DNA of 38,274 bases. It comes from a virus. Within the stretch, counting starts at the first letter, position 1. Every line of letters starts with the position of its first letter. Made by a program: the position numbers and the translations under genes. Below the pieces are notes generated by a model. It had not been told where the DNA came from, ran no database searches, and worked only from the letters and a program-made list of their open reading frames with translations. This document shows, one piece after another, positions 14,667 to 23,492 of the stretch. Location: positions 1 through 38,274 of the IMG/VR virus record IMGVR_UViG_3300028559_002714; one strand, written 5' to 3'.

Positions 14667-15224
14667 TTATTTGATGCCTAAGGCTTGTTTAAGTTTATAT
14701 TCGCTTTGCAATTGTATTCTACGCTCAAAAAAGCGAGATTTGCCAATAAACTGACGTTTAGGCATATTAACCCTTCTGCCAAATCCTTTGACGTTGTGCC
14801 TAGAGCCTGCGCCTTTAATAGTAGTATTTCTACCAGTGTAGGAGTTTTTCCATTTCATTTTTCTAGTGGCGGTTCGTTTATGTGGTTTTACATATTGAAC
14901 CCCACTAAATCCTTCGTTGTGAATCTGAGCATACGGCAAGTTGGTACCTACAGTTACAGAATGAGCGGTTTTGTCTGTAATTCTGATACTACGCTTAAGC
15001 GCACCAGAATCAATTAATATTTTACGTCCCTTGTTACGTTTAGCTTTTTTATTCCTTGGTTTCCATCGCTTTACACCTCCTTCGTCTATAAATCCTTGGC
15101 GGTTAAAGCTGTCTTTGAAAAAACGAACTGCTTCAGTACCTACATACTGAGGCAGGTCGCGAGCGAAGGCTCTAAAGTCGCGCACCTGATCCTGAATAGA
15201 CTTACCTGAATGTTTTATACTCAT
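14667..15224 (-). CDS. Virion morphogenesis / tail completion protein (Mu gpG-like)
   Basis: A 185-aa basic protein of the phage virion morphogenesis (Mu gpG/HK97 gp10-like) type. EAVRFFKDSFNRQGF and KILIDSGALKRSIRI followed by VTVGTNLPYAQIHNEG are the family hallmarks. It joins the tail to the head in virion assembly. It is directly downstream of the tape measure gene (9 bp). Confidence 0.88.
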   Translation of the reverse strand: MSIKHSGKSIQDQVRDFRAFARDLPQYVGTEAVRFFKDSFNRQGFIDEGGVKRWKPRNKKAKRNKGRKILIDSGALKRSIRITDKTAHSVTVGTNLPYAQIHNEGFSGVQYVKPHKRTATRKMKWKNSYTGRNTTIKGAGSRHNVKGFGRRVNMPKRQFIGKSRFFERRIQLQSEYKLKQALGIK

Positions 15225-15233
15225 AATACAGTT

Positions 15234-17207
15234 TTAATGGGCTAATGCTATCTCAGCGTCACGTACTGAAGTAACCAATAGTTCTTCTAAAATCTTTTTT
15301 ATTTTGTTTACATCCATTCCTTGCATATTGGTTGTAGATATTTCTACCTTTTCTATTTGCTTACCTATATTGACTATTACATTCCTTATTTGCGTACCAC
15401 CGCCTGATACACTATTGAGGTCTTTTTGTGCTTTTTGTTTATCCTTCTTTGTATTATCGTTTTGATATGGCGAGGAAGAAGGAGGCATTACACCTTTTCC
15501 TTTGGGTGCGACTCCCTGTCCTGGTACTTGTATACCCAACTTGTCCGCCCATGCTTCTAATTTATCTTTTGGTACACCTTTCGATGTTAAATATTTATAC
15601 ATTGCATCAGCATCAGCTTGCGAGGCTTTATATTGTTGCTTCCCATTTATAGCATAATCATGATTACGCATAGCTACTATATTGTCCTTAACCCCTTCAA
15701 AATCGAAGTTTGCAAGTTTTGCAAGCACATCTACTGTTTCAGATATGATATAAAATAAGTCCTTAAACATGCCTATGGTAGTGCGAATAGGTAACATAGC
15801 AATTTCAAAAGCAACTGGGAAACGGTCGGATAAAAAGGAAGAAAACTTTTGAAATAAATCGTATCCCCATTGTAATGCTTTGAATATACTTACAAATGGT
15901 GCAAAGGCAATTTTAACTAAATTCGACAAATAATTCCATGCCATGCTGAACATACCTGTTTTTTGCTCTACTTTTTCAAGCCAGTCCCAAGTATTGGCTA
16001 AACCTGTAGTTATCTTTTCCCAAACTGGAGCAATCTTTTGACCAAGTTTCATTTGTAATTTTTCCCACTTTTCCTTTATTCTATCAACTCCGTCCCCTGC
16101 ATTTTTACTATCTCCAAAGGCTTTTTCTAAAGCACCTTTGCCATTTGAACTATTATTTATGTAGCCAATAAAATCTTTTAATTGATCAGAGTTTTGAGAC
16201 AATACAGAAAAAGCAGATGCAGCTTGAGCATCAAGACCGAGTTTGTCAAGCAGGTTAACTCTTTGTTGGTCACTCATACCTTTCATTTTATTGCTTAGGT
16301 CACCGATAATGTTTGCAAATGGTCTGATTTTACCGTGGTCGAATATTTTTACAAATTGTTCCATTTTACCTCTTTTTTTACCATCTAAAAGAGAAATAAA
16401 AGCGTTTTGCAACAACATAGTTGTTTGCTCAGTAGTTTGACCTTTTGCAGTCATCAATGCGAACATTGCTGATGTTTCTTTAAATGAGACACCCAATTGA
16501 TTTGAATATGGTATAATTCGAGGTAAGTAATCAGCTATATCTTTAAATTCGCCTTTACCTTTATTAAGTGTTGCAAATAACACATCGTATACTTCCTTTG
16601 CACCACTTACTTTATCCCCAACAGAGTTCATTATATTAGTCCCAGCATCTGCTACAGTTGCAAGGTCTGTAAACCCTGCTCTTGAACCTTTGAGTGCATA
16701 TTGAAGTATATCCATGCTTTTAGTTACATCCCCAGTACCCGAAACAATTTGATTAAAGGTTTCAGGAATAACAGCCATTTTGGTACCATATAAAGGCATT
16801 TTTTGAAGTTGATCAGATATTCTTTTCAACCCTTCAGGAGTTTCGCCAATAGTCACATTAGCTTTAGACATACCCTTATTCCATTCATTGGCCTTTTGTG
16901 TACCATCAGCTGCATATGCTCCAAATGCTACAACAGCAGCACCTGCTATAACATATGGATTAGCAATACCCATTGCACTAGAAAGTATGCCTGTATTAAG
17001 GTTTGGAATATCATTGAGCATGCCAAGGCCTTTCTCTAGTTTACCGCCTGAAGGAATAATGTTTGCAAAATTAGCCCCTTTACCAAAGCCTTTCACTTTG
17101 TGATCAGTTTTAGTCAGTGTCGCATCAAAGTGCTTAAACTTTTTTTCCAAAGCTTCGAGCCTAGCAGTTACCTCGTCCCTCAGTATATATTTAGCTTCGA
17201 CTATCAT
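15234..17207 (-). CDS. Tail tape measure protein (TP901 type)
   Basis: A 657-aa protein that sets tail length and is loaded into the tail tube. The N-terminal coiled-coil region is followed by a hydrophobic Ala/Gly stretch (about 75-100) and the TP901-type core (VIPETFNQIVSGTGDV, GFTDLATVADAGTNIM, FKETSAMFALMTAKGQTTEQ in parts). Central hydrophobic helices (about 395-500) are typical of membrane-crossing tape measures. In Mu it follows the tail chaperone on the same strand. Here it is some 15 kb away on the opposite strand, in the block with terminase and portal. Confidence 0.92.
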   Translation of the reverse strand: MIVEAKYILRDEVTARLEALEKKFKHFDATLTKTDHKVKGFGKGANFANIIPSGGKLEKGLGMLNDIPNLNTGILSSAMGIANPYVIAGAAVVAFGAYAADGTQKANEWNKGMSKANVTIGETPEGLKRISDQLQKMPLYGTKMAVIPETFNQIVSGTGDVTKSMDILQYALKGSRAGFTDLATVADAGTNIMNSVGDKVSGAKEVYDVLFATLNKGKGEFKDIADYLPRIIPYSNQLGVSFKETSAMFALMTAKGQTTEQTTMLLQNAFISLLDGKKRGKMEQFVKIFDHGKIRPFANIIGDLSNKMKGMSDQQRVNLLDKLGLDAQAASAFSVLSQNSDQLKDFIGYINNSSNGKGALEKAFGDSKNAGDGVDRIKEKWEKLQMKLGQKIAPVWEKITTGLANTWDWLEKVEQKTGMFSMAWNYLSNLVKIAFAPFVSIFKALQWGYDLFQKFSSFLSDRFPVAFEIAMLPIRTTIGMFKDLFYIISETVDVLAKLANFDFEGVKDNIVAMRNHDYAINGKQQYKASQADADAMYKYLTSKGVPKDKLEAWADKLGIQVPGQGVAPKGKGVMPPSSSPYQNDNTKKDKQKAQKDLNSVSGGGTQIRNVIVNIGKQIEKVEISTTNMQGMDVNKIKKILEELLVTSVRDAEIALAH

Positions 17208-17214
17208 AGTTTGA

Positions 17215-17823
17215 TTATTTTATACAACTTAAAAACTCTGTGTAATGTTCTTTGATCAGCAACGCTTTGTCAGTACCATTGATAATTTTTCTTGCACCCA
17301 ATGGGTCGTTCGTTTTCGAATTGAAATACATTTCTAAGCACTTCCCAGTAAAATCACCAAATGAAGATGAGCCTTGTGTCATACCTTCAAACATAATTTT
17401 AACTGCAATAATTGGATTGAGCGCCATGTCTGGGTTATTCAATAAATCAACTTTAAGTAACCTACCCATTAATTCATAGTTTTCATACCATGTTAATTGT
17501 ACTAGCCCACGGCCATAGTATAATTGATTAGGTTTTGAATAAGCTTGTTTGCTATGTTTGATTTTTCTACCATATGGACGGCCTTTGCCTTTGCCGTACT
17601 CATTTATAGCGCACATAGTACCATCTGTTTCATGATACACAGTAGCTAGCATATAGGCTAACCATCTATGGTCAATAAGTTCTAAACTAGCGTCCCATTC
17701 ATCTAAAATGTAATTAATACCATCTACCTGTGCTTGAGATAAAGGTTTTAATTTCGCTAATTTGACCATCTTTAGTTGCTTATAAAAATGGGTTCTGTTC
17801 AGGTTTGATTTCACTAATTTCAT
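17215..17823 (-). CDS. Endolysin, glycoside hydrolase family 19
   Basis: A 202-aa protein from ATG at 17823; an earlier ATG at 17889 would add 22 residues that look unlike the rest. The GH19 (chitinase-like) core shows LATVYHETDGTM with the catalytic Glu65, an INEYG loop and YYGRGLVQLTWYENY. It cuts peptidoglycan glycan strands for host lysis. It has no signal peptide, so release through the holin (candidate at 24582) is expected. It is inserted between the MuF-like and tape measure genes. Confidence 0.9.
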   Translation of the reverse strand: MKLVKSNLNRTHFYKQLKMVKLAKLKPLSQAQVDGINYILDEWDASLELIDHRWLAYMLATVYHETDGTMCAINEYGKGKGRPYGRKIKHSKQAYSKPNQLYYGRGLVQLTWYENYELMGRLLKVDLLNNPDMALNPIIAVKIMFEGMTQGSSSFGDFTGKCLEMYFNSKTNDPLGARKIINGTDKALLIKEHYTEFLSCIK

Positions 17824-17895
17824 TTTTTTTAATTTAGGTTTAAAAAAGTTTATATATTTGCATTGTTGGGGGACATGCGCCCTCGGCACCTCTTG

Positions 17896-17916
17896 ATAGC
17901 AACCTTTGGTTGCTAT
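17896..17916. promoter_or_regulatory. Hairpin between MuF-like gene and endolysin
   Basis: A perfect 9-bp inverted repeat ATAGCAACC-TTT-GGTTGCTAT overlaps the MuF stop codon. It has no T-tract on the minus strand, so a classic terminator is unlikely. The core TAGCAAC/GTTGCTA also occurs at 23334-23350 before the first gene of this block. That suggests a shared regulatory or mRNA-processing site. Confidence 0.55.
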
Positions 17917-19184
17917 TCTTGATTGAATAGGTTTTTTAGTTTTGTGATATTATTTTCTAGTGCTTCTTCTCTTGTGTAGCGAATCCAATTTTCATTGTAT
18001 CTTAGAAAGTAGGTTTCTATATGCGATTTAGCTACGTTTTTACGGTTTAAAGCAACACCACGGATAGCATCAATGACCAATTGAGGTGTAGCGTCAGGGT
18101 GAGAAATATTGATGAATAAGTTCGTACATTTTTGTTTCATCCCACCCAGAATATGACTTTGCAAAGAGCTATGAGTACATACGTCAACAGCATCTTTAAA
18201 ATCAGCTAAATGGGTATTGTCAACCAACAATTCGGGATTCTTATACCCTTGATACAATTTACCCTCAAAATGAGGTCTAATTTTCAAATCCAACGATTTT
18301 ACCCGTTCACACCACCATGTAGCATTTGTAATGTTGTGTTTTAAATCACTATCATAAGCCAAGCCGTGTACTTCAAGAGAGGACTTATTAGGAAACCCAG
18401 TGAGTTTATAATAAGCCTCTGTATTAGCATTGTAAAAGCTATCAAATTGTTGAAATACCTTTTTTTGCATTGCGCCCGGCATTGCCCAGTATGGATGCTT
18501 AGGAGGATAAATCATCCCAAGCTTTGCCGTATTGGTTTTAAACATATCAGGCACATCATTTGGCAGTACTATTTTACTATCTTCAGTAACCTTACTACAT
18601 GGTACTTGTTGTACATCACAACGGCAATTCCAACCATTGGGTGGATACCAAGTGTCCCAAAATGCATCGTCAATAGGTTTGGTTACACCTTCTAATCCTC
18701 TGTGAGTTTGACGTACCCTGTCGTCTTTGGCTGTATCATAGCGTAAACATCCATGAGTGTCCTTGGCTTCTTGTATATCTACCCAACGTCTAGCCATTTG
18801 AGAACTTGCAACAGCGTGGTTGTATTCGGCTCTTAAATAGTTTGCGTTATATTTATCATTGATAGCAAAAGCCTTTTGCTTAAACTCATTGAACGTAAGT
18901 ACACGATCACCATCCCTAAGCGCATTATTGAGTTCTACAACTTCATGATAGTTTTTAACAGCCGAAAAATGAAATACATTTTTTTCTAAATAACTTAACA
19001 TTTTTCGGTCTGGCGAAGCATAATCTACTGTGTCAAAATCGCCGTTAAAACCTGTAAATACACCTTTTAAAAGGCTATTAGCCACAAAAGATGTTACCTC
19101 TTGGTCTATCTGACCAGGAGTAAGTTTACCTGAGTGGACGGCTTTTGCCATTGCAATAAATTTCTTCTCTATACTAGTGGGCAT
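17913..19184 (-). CDS. MuF-like head morphogenesis protein with CdiA-like toxin C-terminus
   Basis: A 423-aa minor head protein. Residues about 100-195 carry the MuF signature: helix AEYNHAVASSQMARRW, then DDRVRQTHRGLEGV, and DDAFWDTWYPPNGWNCRC at 172-189. It helps head assembly and is injected with or sits at the portal. Residues about 283-410 are an added domain. KIRPHFEGKLYQGYKNPELL, then LADFKDA and the QSHILGGMKQKCTNLFINIS strand resemble CDI/CdiA-type tRNase C-termini; E318, D328 and K330 could be a PD-(D/E)xK-like nuclease set. It overlaps the portal gene by 11 bp. The toxin assignment is from pattern only. Confidence 0.85.
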   Translation of the reverse strand: MPTSIEKKFIAMAKAVHSGKLTPGQIDQEVTSFVANSLLKGVFTGFNGDFDTVDYASPDRKMLSYLEKNVFHFSAVKNYHEVVELNNALRDGDRVLTFNEFKQKAFAINDKYNANYLRAEYNHAVASSQMARRWVDIQEAKDTHGCLRYDTAKDDRVRQTHRGLEGVTKPIDDAFWDTWYPPNGWNCRCDVQQVPCSKVTEDSKIVLPNDVPDMFKTNTAKLGMIYPPKHPYWAMPGAMQKKVFQQFDSFYNANTEAYYKLTGFPNKSSLEVHGLAYDSDLKHNITNATWWCERVKSLDLKIRPHFEGKLYQGYKNPELLVDNTHLADFKDAVDVCTHSSLQSHILGGMKQKCTNLFINISHPDATPQLVIDAIRGVALNRKNVAKSHIETYFLRYNENWIRYTREEALENNITKLKNLFNQE

Positions 19185-20505
19185 GACCTTTATATAATTC
19201 TTCGATAGAATGATTTAGTAATTCAATGTTGGAAAGTTTTTTATTTTTATTGTTTATCGGAGGCTCAACTTTGCTTTCTAACTTTTGTTTAATGGCTTTA
19301 ATAGGCACTCGATACTTGTTTTTAAAATATTTCAAATCGTCAAATTCAAAGTGATTGACTAGAAACTCATCCATTTTTATGTCAGTTTCTGTTATTTCGG
19401 TAGAGGCATCCCAAAAAAATTGCAAGCCATTGAGTTTATAACCATTCGCAATCAGGAACGGGAAAAGCCTAAAGTTGACAGTAAACTCAATAAATAGCTT
19501 TATTTCTGAAAAGCGTTTTTCGGACACTCTTTCATGTACTTCAGCTTGAGAACGAGAACTACCATCATCGGTAGTCATTGTTTGGCCAAGTAATATTTTA
19601 CTAATGGCTTTATCCTTCCGATCTAGTAACTTGTCGTATACCATATAAGCATCACCTCGAGAAGTTTCTTTTAGTTCTATAGTATCGTCTGTACCAGTAA
19701 CTGCGTATGCAGCACTACCCATTGCTTTGAGGAAAGATTCCATACGGTCTATATCTGTTTGGTTTCTACTAGCTACTTTACCTACTCTTATAGGCATGCC
19801 AAACATTTCGCAGAATTCAGCCCAAGCGGCCTCAACGTTTCTTTTTACAATGGCTTGAGGCGATATCGGATTTAACAAGCCCAAATTGTTTTTCTTTCCT
19901 ATTGGGAATATAGTTTTAGCAAACATAGGATCTGTGAAGTTGATGCCTTTTTCGTCTCCCACTTTTATTACTACTAAAGAACGTTCGGGGATAACATGGT
20001 CTTTTGGTATTTCCTCAAAAGAAGAAATTTCAACACCAAGGTTAGTTTTTACGAACTCAGAAAGCTCAAGTAATACAAATCCTTCAATTAGGCTATCTAT
20101 ACAGCTATCTATGAAATCATAAAACCAAGGGCGCTCCAGTAATTTAGTGGCATTTTCATCTTTTTCTTTATTCTCTGAATTGCCAATATAAAAGCTTTCA
20201 GATTTGACAGTAGACTTAATATTGCCAGTACAGGCAATGACTTGCTCATCCAACTTGTTGTCTTTATAGATTTGATTGAGCCTAAACCGTTGAGGGTTTT
20301 CAATATTTTCGGCCACGGTTAAAGCAGTTCGCCATGAACCTATATCGTGTTTGGTTCTACTTACAAAAGACTGTACAATTTGTTTGATTAGTCGTCTATC
20401 GTTTTCGGATGTTTTCGACAACTGAGTAAACATTTGATTGTTTACCGCTGTTTTGCCTGCAAGTGCATTTGCGAGTGTATGTATGTAATTTTTGATATTC
20501 GCCAT
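19174..20505 (-). CDS. Portal protein (DUF935, Mu gp29-like)
   Basis: A 443-aa portal of the Mu DUF935 family, forming the DNA entry ring at the head vertex. N-terminal helices lead into IGSWRTALTVAENI and a central DFIDSCIDSLIEGFVLLEL. The FRLFPFLIANGYKL region and the Asp/Glu-rich EITETDIKMDEF end follow the family. It is in the order terminase, gp36-like, portal, MuF as a morphogenetic unit. Confidence 0.92.
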   Translation of the reverse strand: MANIKNYIHTLANALAGKTAVNNQMFTQLSKTSENDRRLIKQIVQSFVSRTKHDIGSWRTALTVAENIENPQRFRLNQIYKDNKLDEQVIACTGNIKSTVKSESFYIGNSENKEKDENATKLLERPWFYDFIDSCIDSLIEGFVLLELSEFVKTNLGVEISSFEEIPKDHVIPERSLVVIKVGDEKGINFTDPMFAKTIFPIGKKNNLGLLNPISPQAIVKRNVEAAWAEFCEMFGMPIRVGKVASRNQTDIDRMESFLKAMGSAAYAVTGTDDTIELKETSRGDAYMVYDKLLDRKDKAISKILLGQTMTTDDGSSRSQAEVHERVSEKRFSEIKLFIEFTVNFRLFPFLIANGYKLNGLQFFWDASTEITETDIKMDEFLVNHFEFDDLKYFKNKYRVPIKAIKQKLESKVEPPINNKNKKLSNIELLNHSIEELYKGHAH

Positions 20506-20581
20506 TATTTTGGAGTTTAAGCGGGGTTAAGCACTATTTTTTTTAAATGAACGGACTGCTTGCTATTGAAAACAGTTTTTT

Positions 20582-20600
20582 TGCCCGATTGGGCATTTTT
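20582..20600 (+). terminator. Terminator-like hairpin facing right
   Basis: TGCCC-GATT-GGGCA (20582-20595) is followed by TTTTT on the plus strand. The neighbouring genes are on the minus strand, so it would stop antisense rather than sense transcription. Weak support for a function. Confidence 0.4.
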
Positions 20601-20609
20601 AACTACAAC

Positions 20610-20840
20610 TTATGACTTTCGCCAAACCCTTTTATGGAGTATATAAGTTAACCAGCGTTTTCGAGTAGGAAAAGGCAGACATGCGAATGGTTTTGAGCAA
20701 TTACCACCTGCCCCCTCGCCAAATGGCGAGGGGCTTATAGTATAAATGCCTCCTTGGGGCAGTGGTTTAGCTTGCAATTCAATTATATATCCTGATAATA
20801 GGATTATAAAAGCAGATATGATATTGTAAATAGGTTTCAT
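20610..20840 (-). CDS. Possible small secreted protein carrying a palindromic repeat
   Basis: A 76-aa frame starting right after the gp36-like stop. The first 25 residues (MKPIYNIISAFIILLSGYII) look like a signal peptide or membrane helix. The second half (SPSPFGEGAGG and beyond) is coded by a palindromic dispersed-type repeat and is probably not a natural protein domain. The gene may be real but damaged by repeat insertion, or spurious. Otherwise the interval 20506-20841 has no gene. Confidence 0.3.
   Translation of the reverse strand: MKPIYNIISAFIILLSGYIIELQAKPLPQGGIYTISPSPFGEGAGGNCSKPFACLPFPTRKRWLTYILHKRVWRKS
20712..20733. repeat. 22-bp perfect palindrome (REP-like)
   Basis: CCCCTCGCCA (20712-20721) pairs with TGGCGAGGGG (20724-20733) with loop AA, flanked by CCCTGCC-like sequence. 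The GC-rich palindrome is unlike the AT-rich surroundings. It resembles dispersed GGxGAGGG palindromes common in Bacteroidetes genomes, and probably comes from the host. Confidence 0.65.
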
Positions 20841-20841
20841 A

Positions 20842-21258
20842 CTAGAATGAATGATTTAATTTTGGGTTAGAGCCTAGCCTTAAATCCGACAACGCACCGC
20901 CATTGATGGTATCTGGTCTAGTAGGCAAATCAGGAACAACTGTACCTTTATTTACAGCTTTAAGCCAGTCTATAGCTTGTTCGTATCGAACTTCACGTAT
21001 TTCAGGTATGTTGCGAGGTGCAATACGACTATGTACATGGTATAGACTAACATCAACCATAAGCATGACTAATCTGGGGTTACGATCTGTACCTACTTTA
21101 TTGAATATTTCTGGTACATCAAAACGGTTTCGTAGGTAACCTGTGATTTCTTCTTCAGCTTGTAACTCAGCACTTGACCATATAGTGAGGTCGGAGGCTA
21201 TTGCCTGTTTTATTTCAGGCTGTATTTGTTGTAAGTAGTCGGACTGTGTTAAAAACAT
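20842..21258 (-). CDS. DUF1320 / Mu gp36-like protein
   Basis: A 138-aa protein. The pattern QPEIKQAIASDLTIWSSAELQAEEEITGYLRNRFDVPEIF, in parts, then LVMLMVDVSLYHVHSR and RYEQAIDWLKAVNKG, is that of DUF1320 (Mu gp36), a structural or head-completion protein in transposable phages. It ends SNPKLNHSF. In Mu gp36 follows the capsid gene; here it lies between terminase and portal. Confidence 0.85.
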   Translation of the reverse strand: MFLTQSDYLQQIQPEIKQAIASDLTIWSSAELQAEEEITGYLRNRFDVPEIFNKVGTDRNPRLVMLMVDVSLYHVHSRIAPRNIPEIREVRYEQAIDWLKAVNKGTVVPDLPTRPDTINGGALSDLRLGSNPKLNHSF

Positions 21259-21285
21259 AATTTGATTTTTTAATTTAAAATTGGT

Positions 21286-22857
21286 TTACCATCCCCTAGG
21301 CTTGCGTGTACCTAATCGCGGGGCTATATTTTTCGCTCTTGAAAAACGTTGTAATTGCCATATCGCACCTTCATCAGCATCAGGAGCATCATCGTGTGAG
21401 CGACTGCCGTGGTCAAAAGATAAAATTTGCTCAAGCCCTGTTTGCATATCACGATTGCCCTTTTCGGCCTCGTTAAAGAATACCATACTGCGTTCGTAGA
21501 AGGGTGTCAAGCTTTCAATACGTGTCGTTTTATCTTCCTTTTTCCTATGATCAGGACGGATTGGCAATTGCCAACCACGCCTAGCACCTTCTTCAGTAAA
21601 CTCATCTAGGAATAAATCTTGAATAAAATTAGCCTCCATCCATAGTTCTATAATACTGGAAGGGACATGGTAATCGCATCCTTTAAGATTTGGATATAGG
21701 GACTCATAATAATCATAAAGCCAACAAACCGCTTCGCTTATAGTACATTGACGACAAAATGATTTTATACAATGGAATTCCCTATCAGTTTTCCCCCAAT
21801 GCCTAATTGCTTTAAAGTCATTTTTAGTACCTGATTTAAACGAAGGGTCAAAATAGATGACATGGCCTAGGTATTCATTAAGTTTAAACATTTTTTTCCA
21901 GTGGATCCATTCGTTTTTGAATACCTTACCTTCAATTATTGGATTATGGAAATATTCACGTTGGGACAATCGCCAACCCATTTTTATCATCTTGGCCTGA
22001 AGTACCTCCAAAGTATATTTTTCAGGCCATGCTGGCTTACCATTTTCAATAGCACAAACTTTACTATGCCAAATGCCTTCACGTTTAGGCATGCCCGGCT
22101 CTAAGTCACCAACTAAATGAGCTAAAATAGACTGGCGATGAATACGGTTGTTTGCAATAACTATTCGACCAGCTTCGGTATTTAATGCACCATATACAGC
22201 GCCCAATATCCAATCGACGGTTTCTTTAATACCTTCTTGATTTTTGCAGTCTCTCTCTTCGTCTATATCATCAATAACAGCATAGTTTGGACGTTTGGCT
22301 CCTTTACGTAATCCCCTTGGTGATTGTCCTTTGCCTAGAGCCACAAAAAAAGTTCCATCTTTAAACATGAAGTCCCCTTCCATCCAATGGCCAATATTTT
22401 GTTGTTTGCCAAAGTCGTTAATGAGAAGTTCATTGTATTCTACCTCAGCTTGAACATCGCCAAGCAACCTTTTGGCTCCAGTTTCATTTTTATTGATAAG
22501 CGTCATGCCATCCAGCTCGCCATTAATCCAAAGGAAAAGAGGGATTAGAATGTCGGCATGAACACTCTTAGCATGTTCGCGAGCCCATTCAAGGATAGCA
22601 AAAATATTTCTATCTGCAAGTATTTTGTTAGCTGCTTCGATTTGAAACTTAGAACATGGGGAGCTGGCATAGTGCGGAAAGTAGAAGTTAACAAAAAACG
22701 GATAATTTTTTTTTGCCTTAGAAATTCGCTTGTCTTTTGAGGCCTTAGACTCTATTTCTTTTACTACAGTAGCGGATGCAATAGCTTGGCATTTTTTATT
22801 CCAAAGTTCTAGGGCTTTTTTATCGTCTTTGGATAACTTACTAATATCAAAACTCAT
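21286..22857 (-). CDS. Terminase large subunit (Mu gp28-like)
   Basis: A 523-aa packaging motor. A Walker A-like site WAREHAKS lies at 91-98 and Walker B YAVIDDIDEE at 192-201. The RNase H-like nuclease begins with VIYFDPSF (Asp337) and ends with the DDAPDAD region. It cuts and pumps concatemer or integrated DNA into heads. It follows the small subunit by 2 bp. The family length is usual. Confidence 0.93.
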   Translation of the reverse strand: MSFDISKLSKDDKKALELWNKKCQAIASATVVKEIESKASKDKRISKAKKNYPFFVNFYFPHYASSPCSKFQIEAANKILADRNIFAILEWAREHAKSVHADILIPLFLWINGELDGMTLINKNETGAKRLLGDVQAEVEYNELLINDFGKQQNIGHWMEGDFMFKDGTFFVALGKGQSPRGLRKGAKRPNYAVIDDIDEERDCKNQEGIKETVDWILGAVYGALNTEAGRIVIANNRIHRQSILAHLVGDLEPGMPKREGIWHSKVCAIENGKPAWPEKYTLEVLQAKMIKMGWRLSQREYFHNPIIEGKVFKNEWIHWKKMFKLNEYLGHVIYFDPSFKSGTKNDFKAIRHWGKTDREFHCIKSFCRQCTISEAVCWLYDYYESLYPNLKGCDYHVPSSIIELWMEANFIQDLFLDEFTEEGARRGWQLPIRPDHRKKEDKTTRIESLTPFYERSMVFFNEAEKGNRDMQTGLEQILSFDHGSRSHDDAPDADEGAIWQLQRFSRAKNIAPRLGTRKPRGW

Positions 22858-22859
22858 AA

Positions 22860-23321
22860 TTAATCTTGTTTTGTAGATGCTTCAGCAACATCATTTAAAA
22901 AATCATTTGCAATAGGGGCCAACTTTTTACTGAGTTCTAAATCAAGTCTTTGTATATGCTCTAAAAATTTACTCAATACAGCGACGTACTGAGGTAATGC
23001 AATTTGTTGTTGCATACGTTTGATGCCTAGAATGATTAAGTTTCGACTATTGGCTATTGCTGCATCAGGAAAGCGAAGCCCTTCTTTTTGTTTTTTAATA
23101 AATTCATTAATTTGATCAAGCTCAGCATACATACTTTGAACTACACGCTCGGGAGTTTGCTTTTGAGCTTCTTTGATAGCTTTCCAATTGCCTTCTTTAG
23201 CCCACCCACCAACTGTTAATCTATTGACACTGACAATTGTAGATATCTCATCAATAGTTTTGCTAGTCTGCATGTATAGCTCCTTTGCTAATAATTTTTC
23301 TTTGTCTTTTGCCTTTGCCAT
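22860..23321 (-). CDS. Terminase small subunit-like protein
   Basis: First gene of the leftward late block, 153 aa from ATG at 23321. A start at 23399 would place the hairpin at 23334-23350 and unlike sequence in the coding region. The N-terminal part (MQTSKTIDEISTIVSVNRLTVGGWAKEGNWKAIKEA in parts) is a helix-turn-helix of the terminase small subunit type (Mu gp27/DUF1804-like) that recognises DNA. A helical C-terminus should contact the large subunit. Confidence 0.78.
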   Translation of the reverse strand: MAKAKDKEKLLAKELYMQTSKTIDEISTIVSVNRLTVGGWAKEGNWKAIKEAQKQTPERVVQSMYAELDQINEFIKKQKEGLRFPDAAIANSRNLIILGIKRMQQQIALPQYVAVLSKFLEHIQRLDLELSKKLAPIANDFLNDVAEASTKQD

Positions 23322-23492
23322 TTGTACATATTCTAGCAACAAAGTTGCTACACAATGATAGCCGTACCCAACGCTTAAACGTGGCTTGCAATTTTTCAAA
23401 ACATAGACTGCAATTATTGTTGCAGTGAGCGATTGGTCATTTTTTTAAGGTAAAAAACACAACCACTTTTACATCATAATCACGAGTAAAAA
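23322..23492. promoter_or_regulatory. Divergent late control region with inverted repeats
   Basis: 171 bp between the leftward (terminase) and rightward (protease) late blocks. It holds TAGCAAC-AAA-GTTGCTA at 23334-23350 and ACTGCAA-TTATTG-TTGCAGT at 23407-23426; both share GCAA/TTGC half-sites. A third imperfect repeat (23464-23472 with 23486-23495) would pair with the GTG start at 23493. This is the natural place for the late promoters and an activator site. I could not fix -33/-7 boxes with confidence. Confidence 0.6.
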
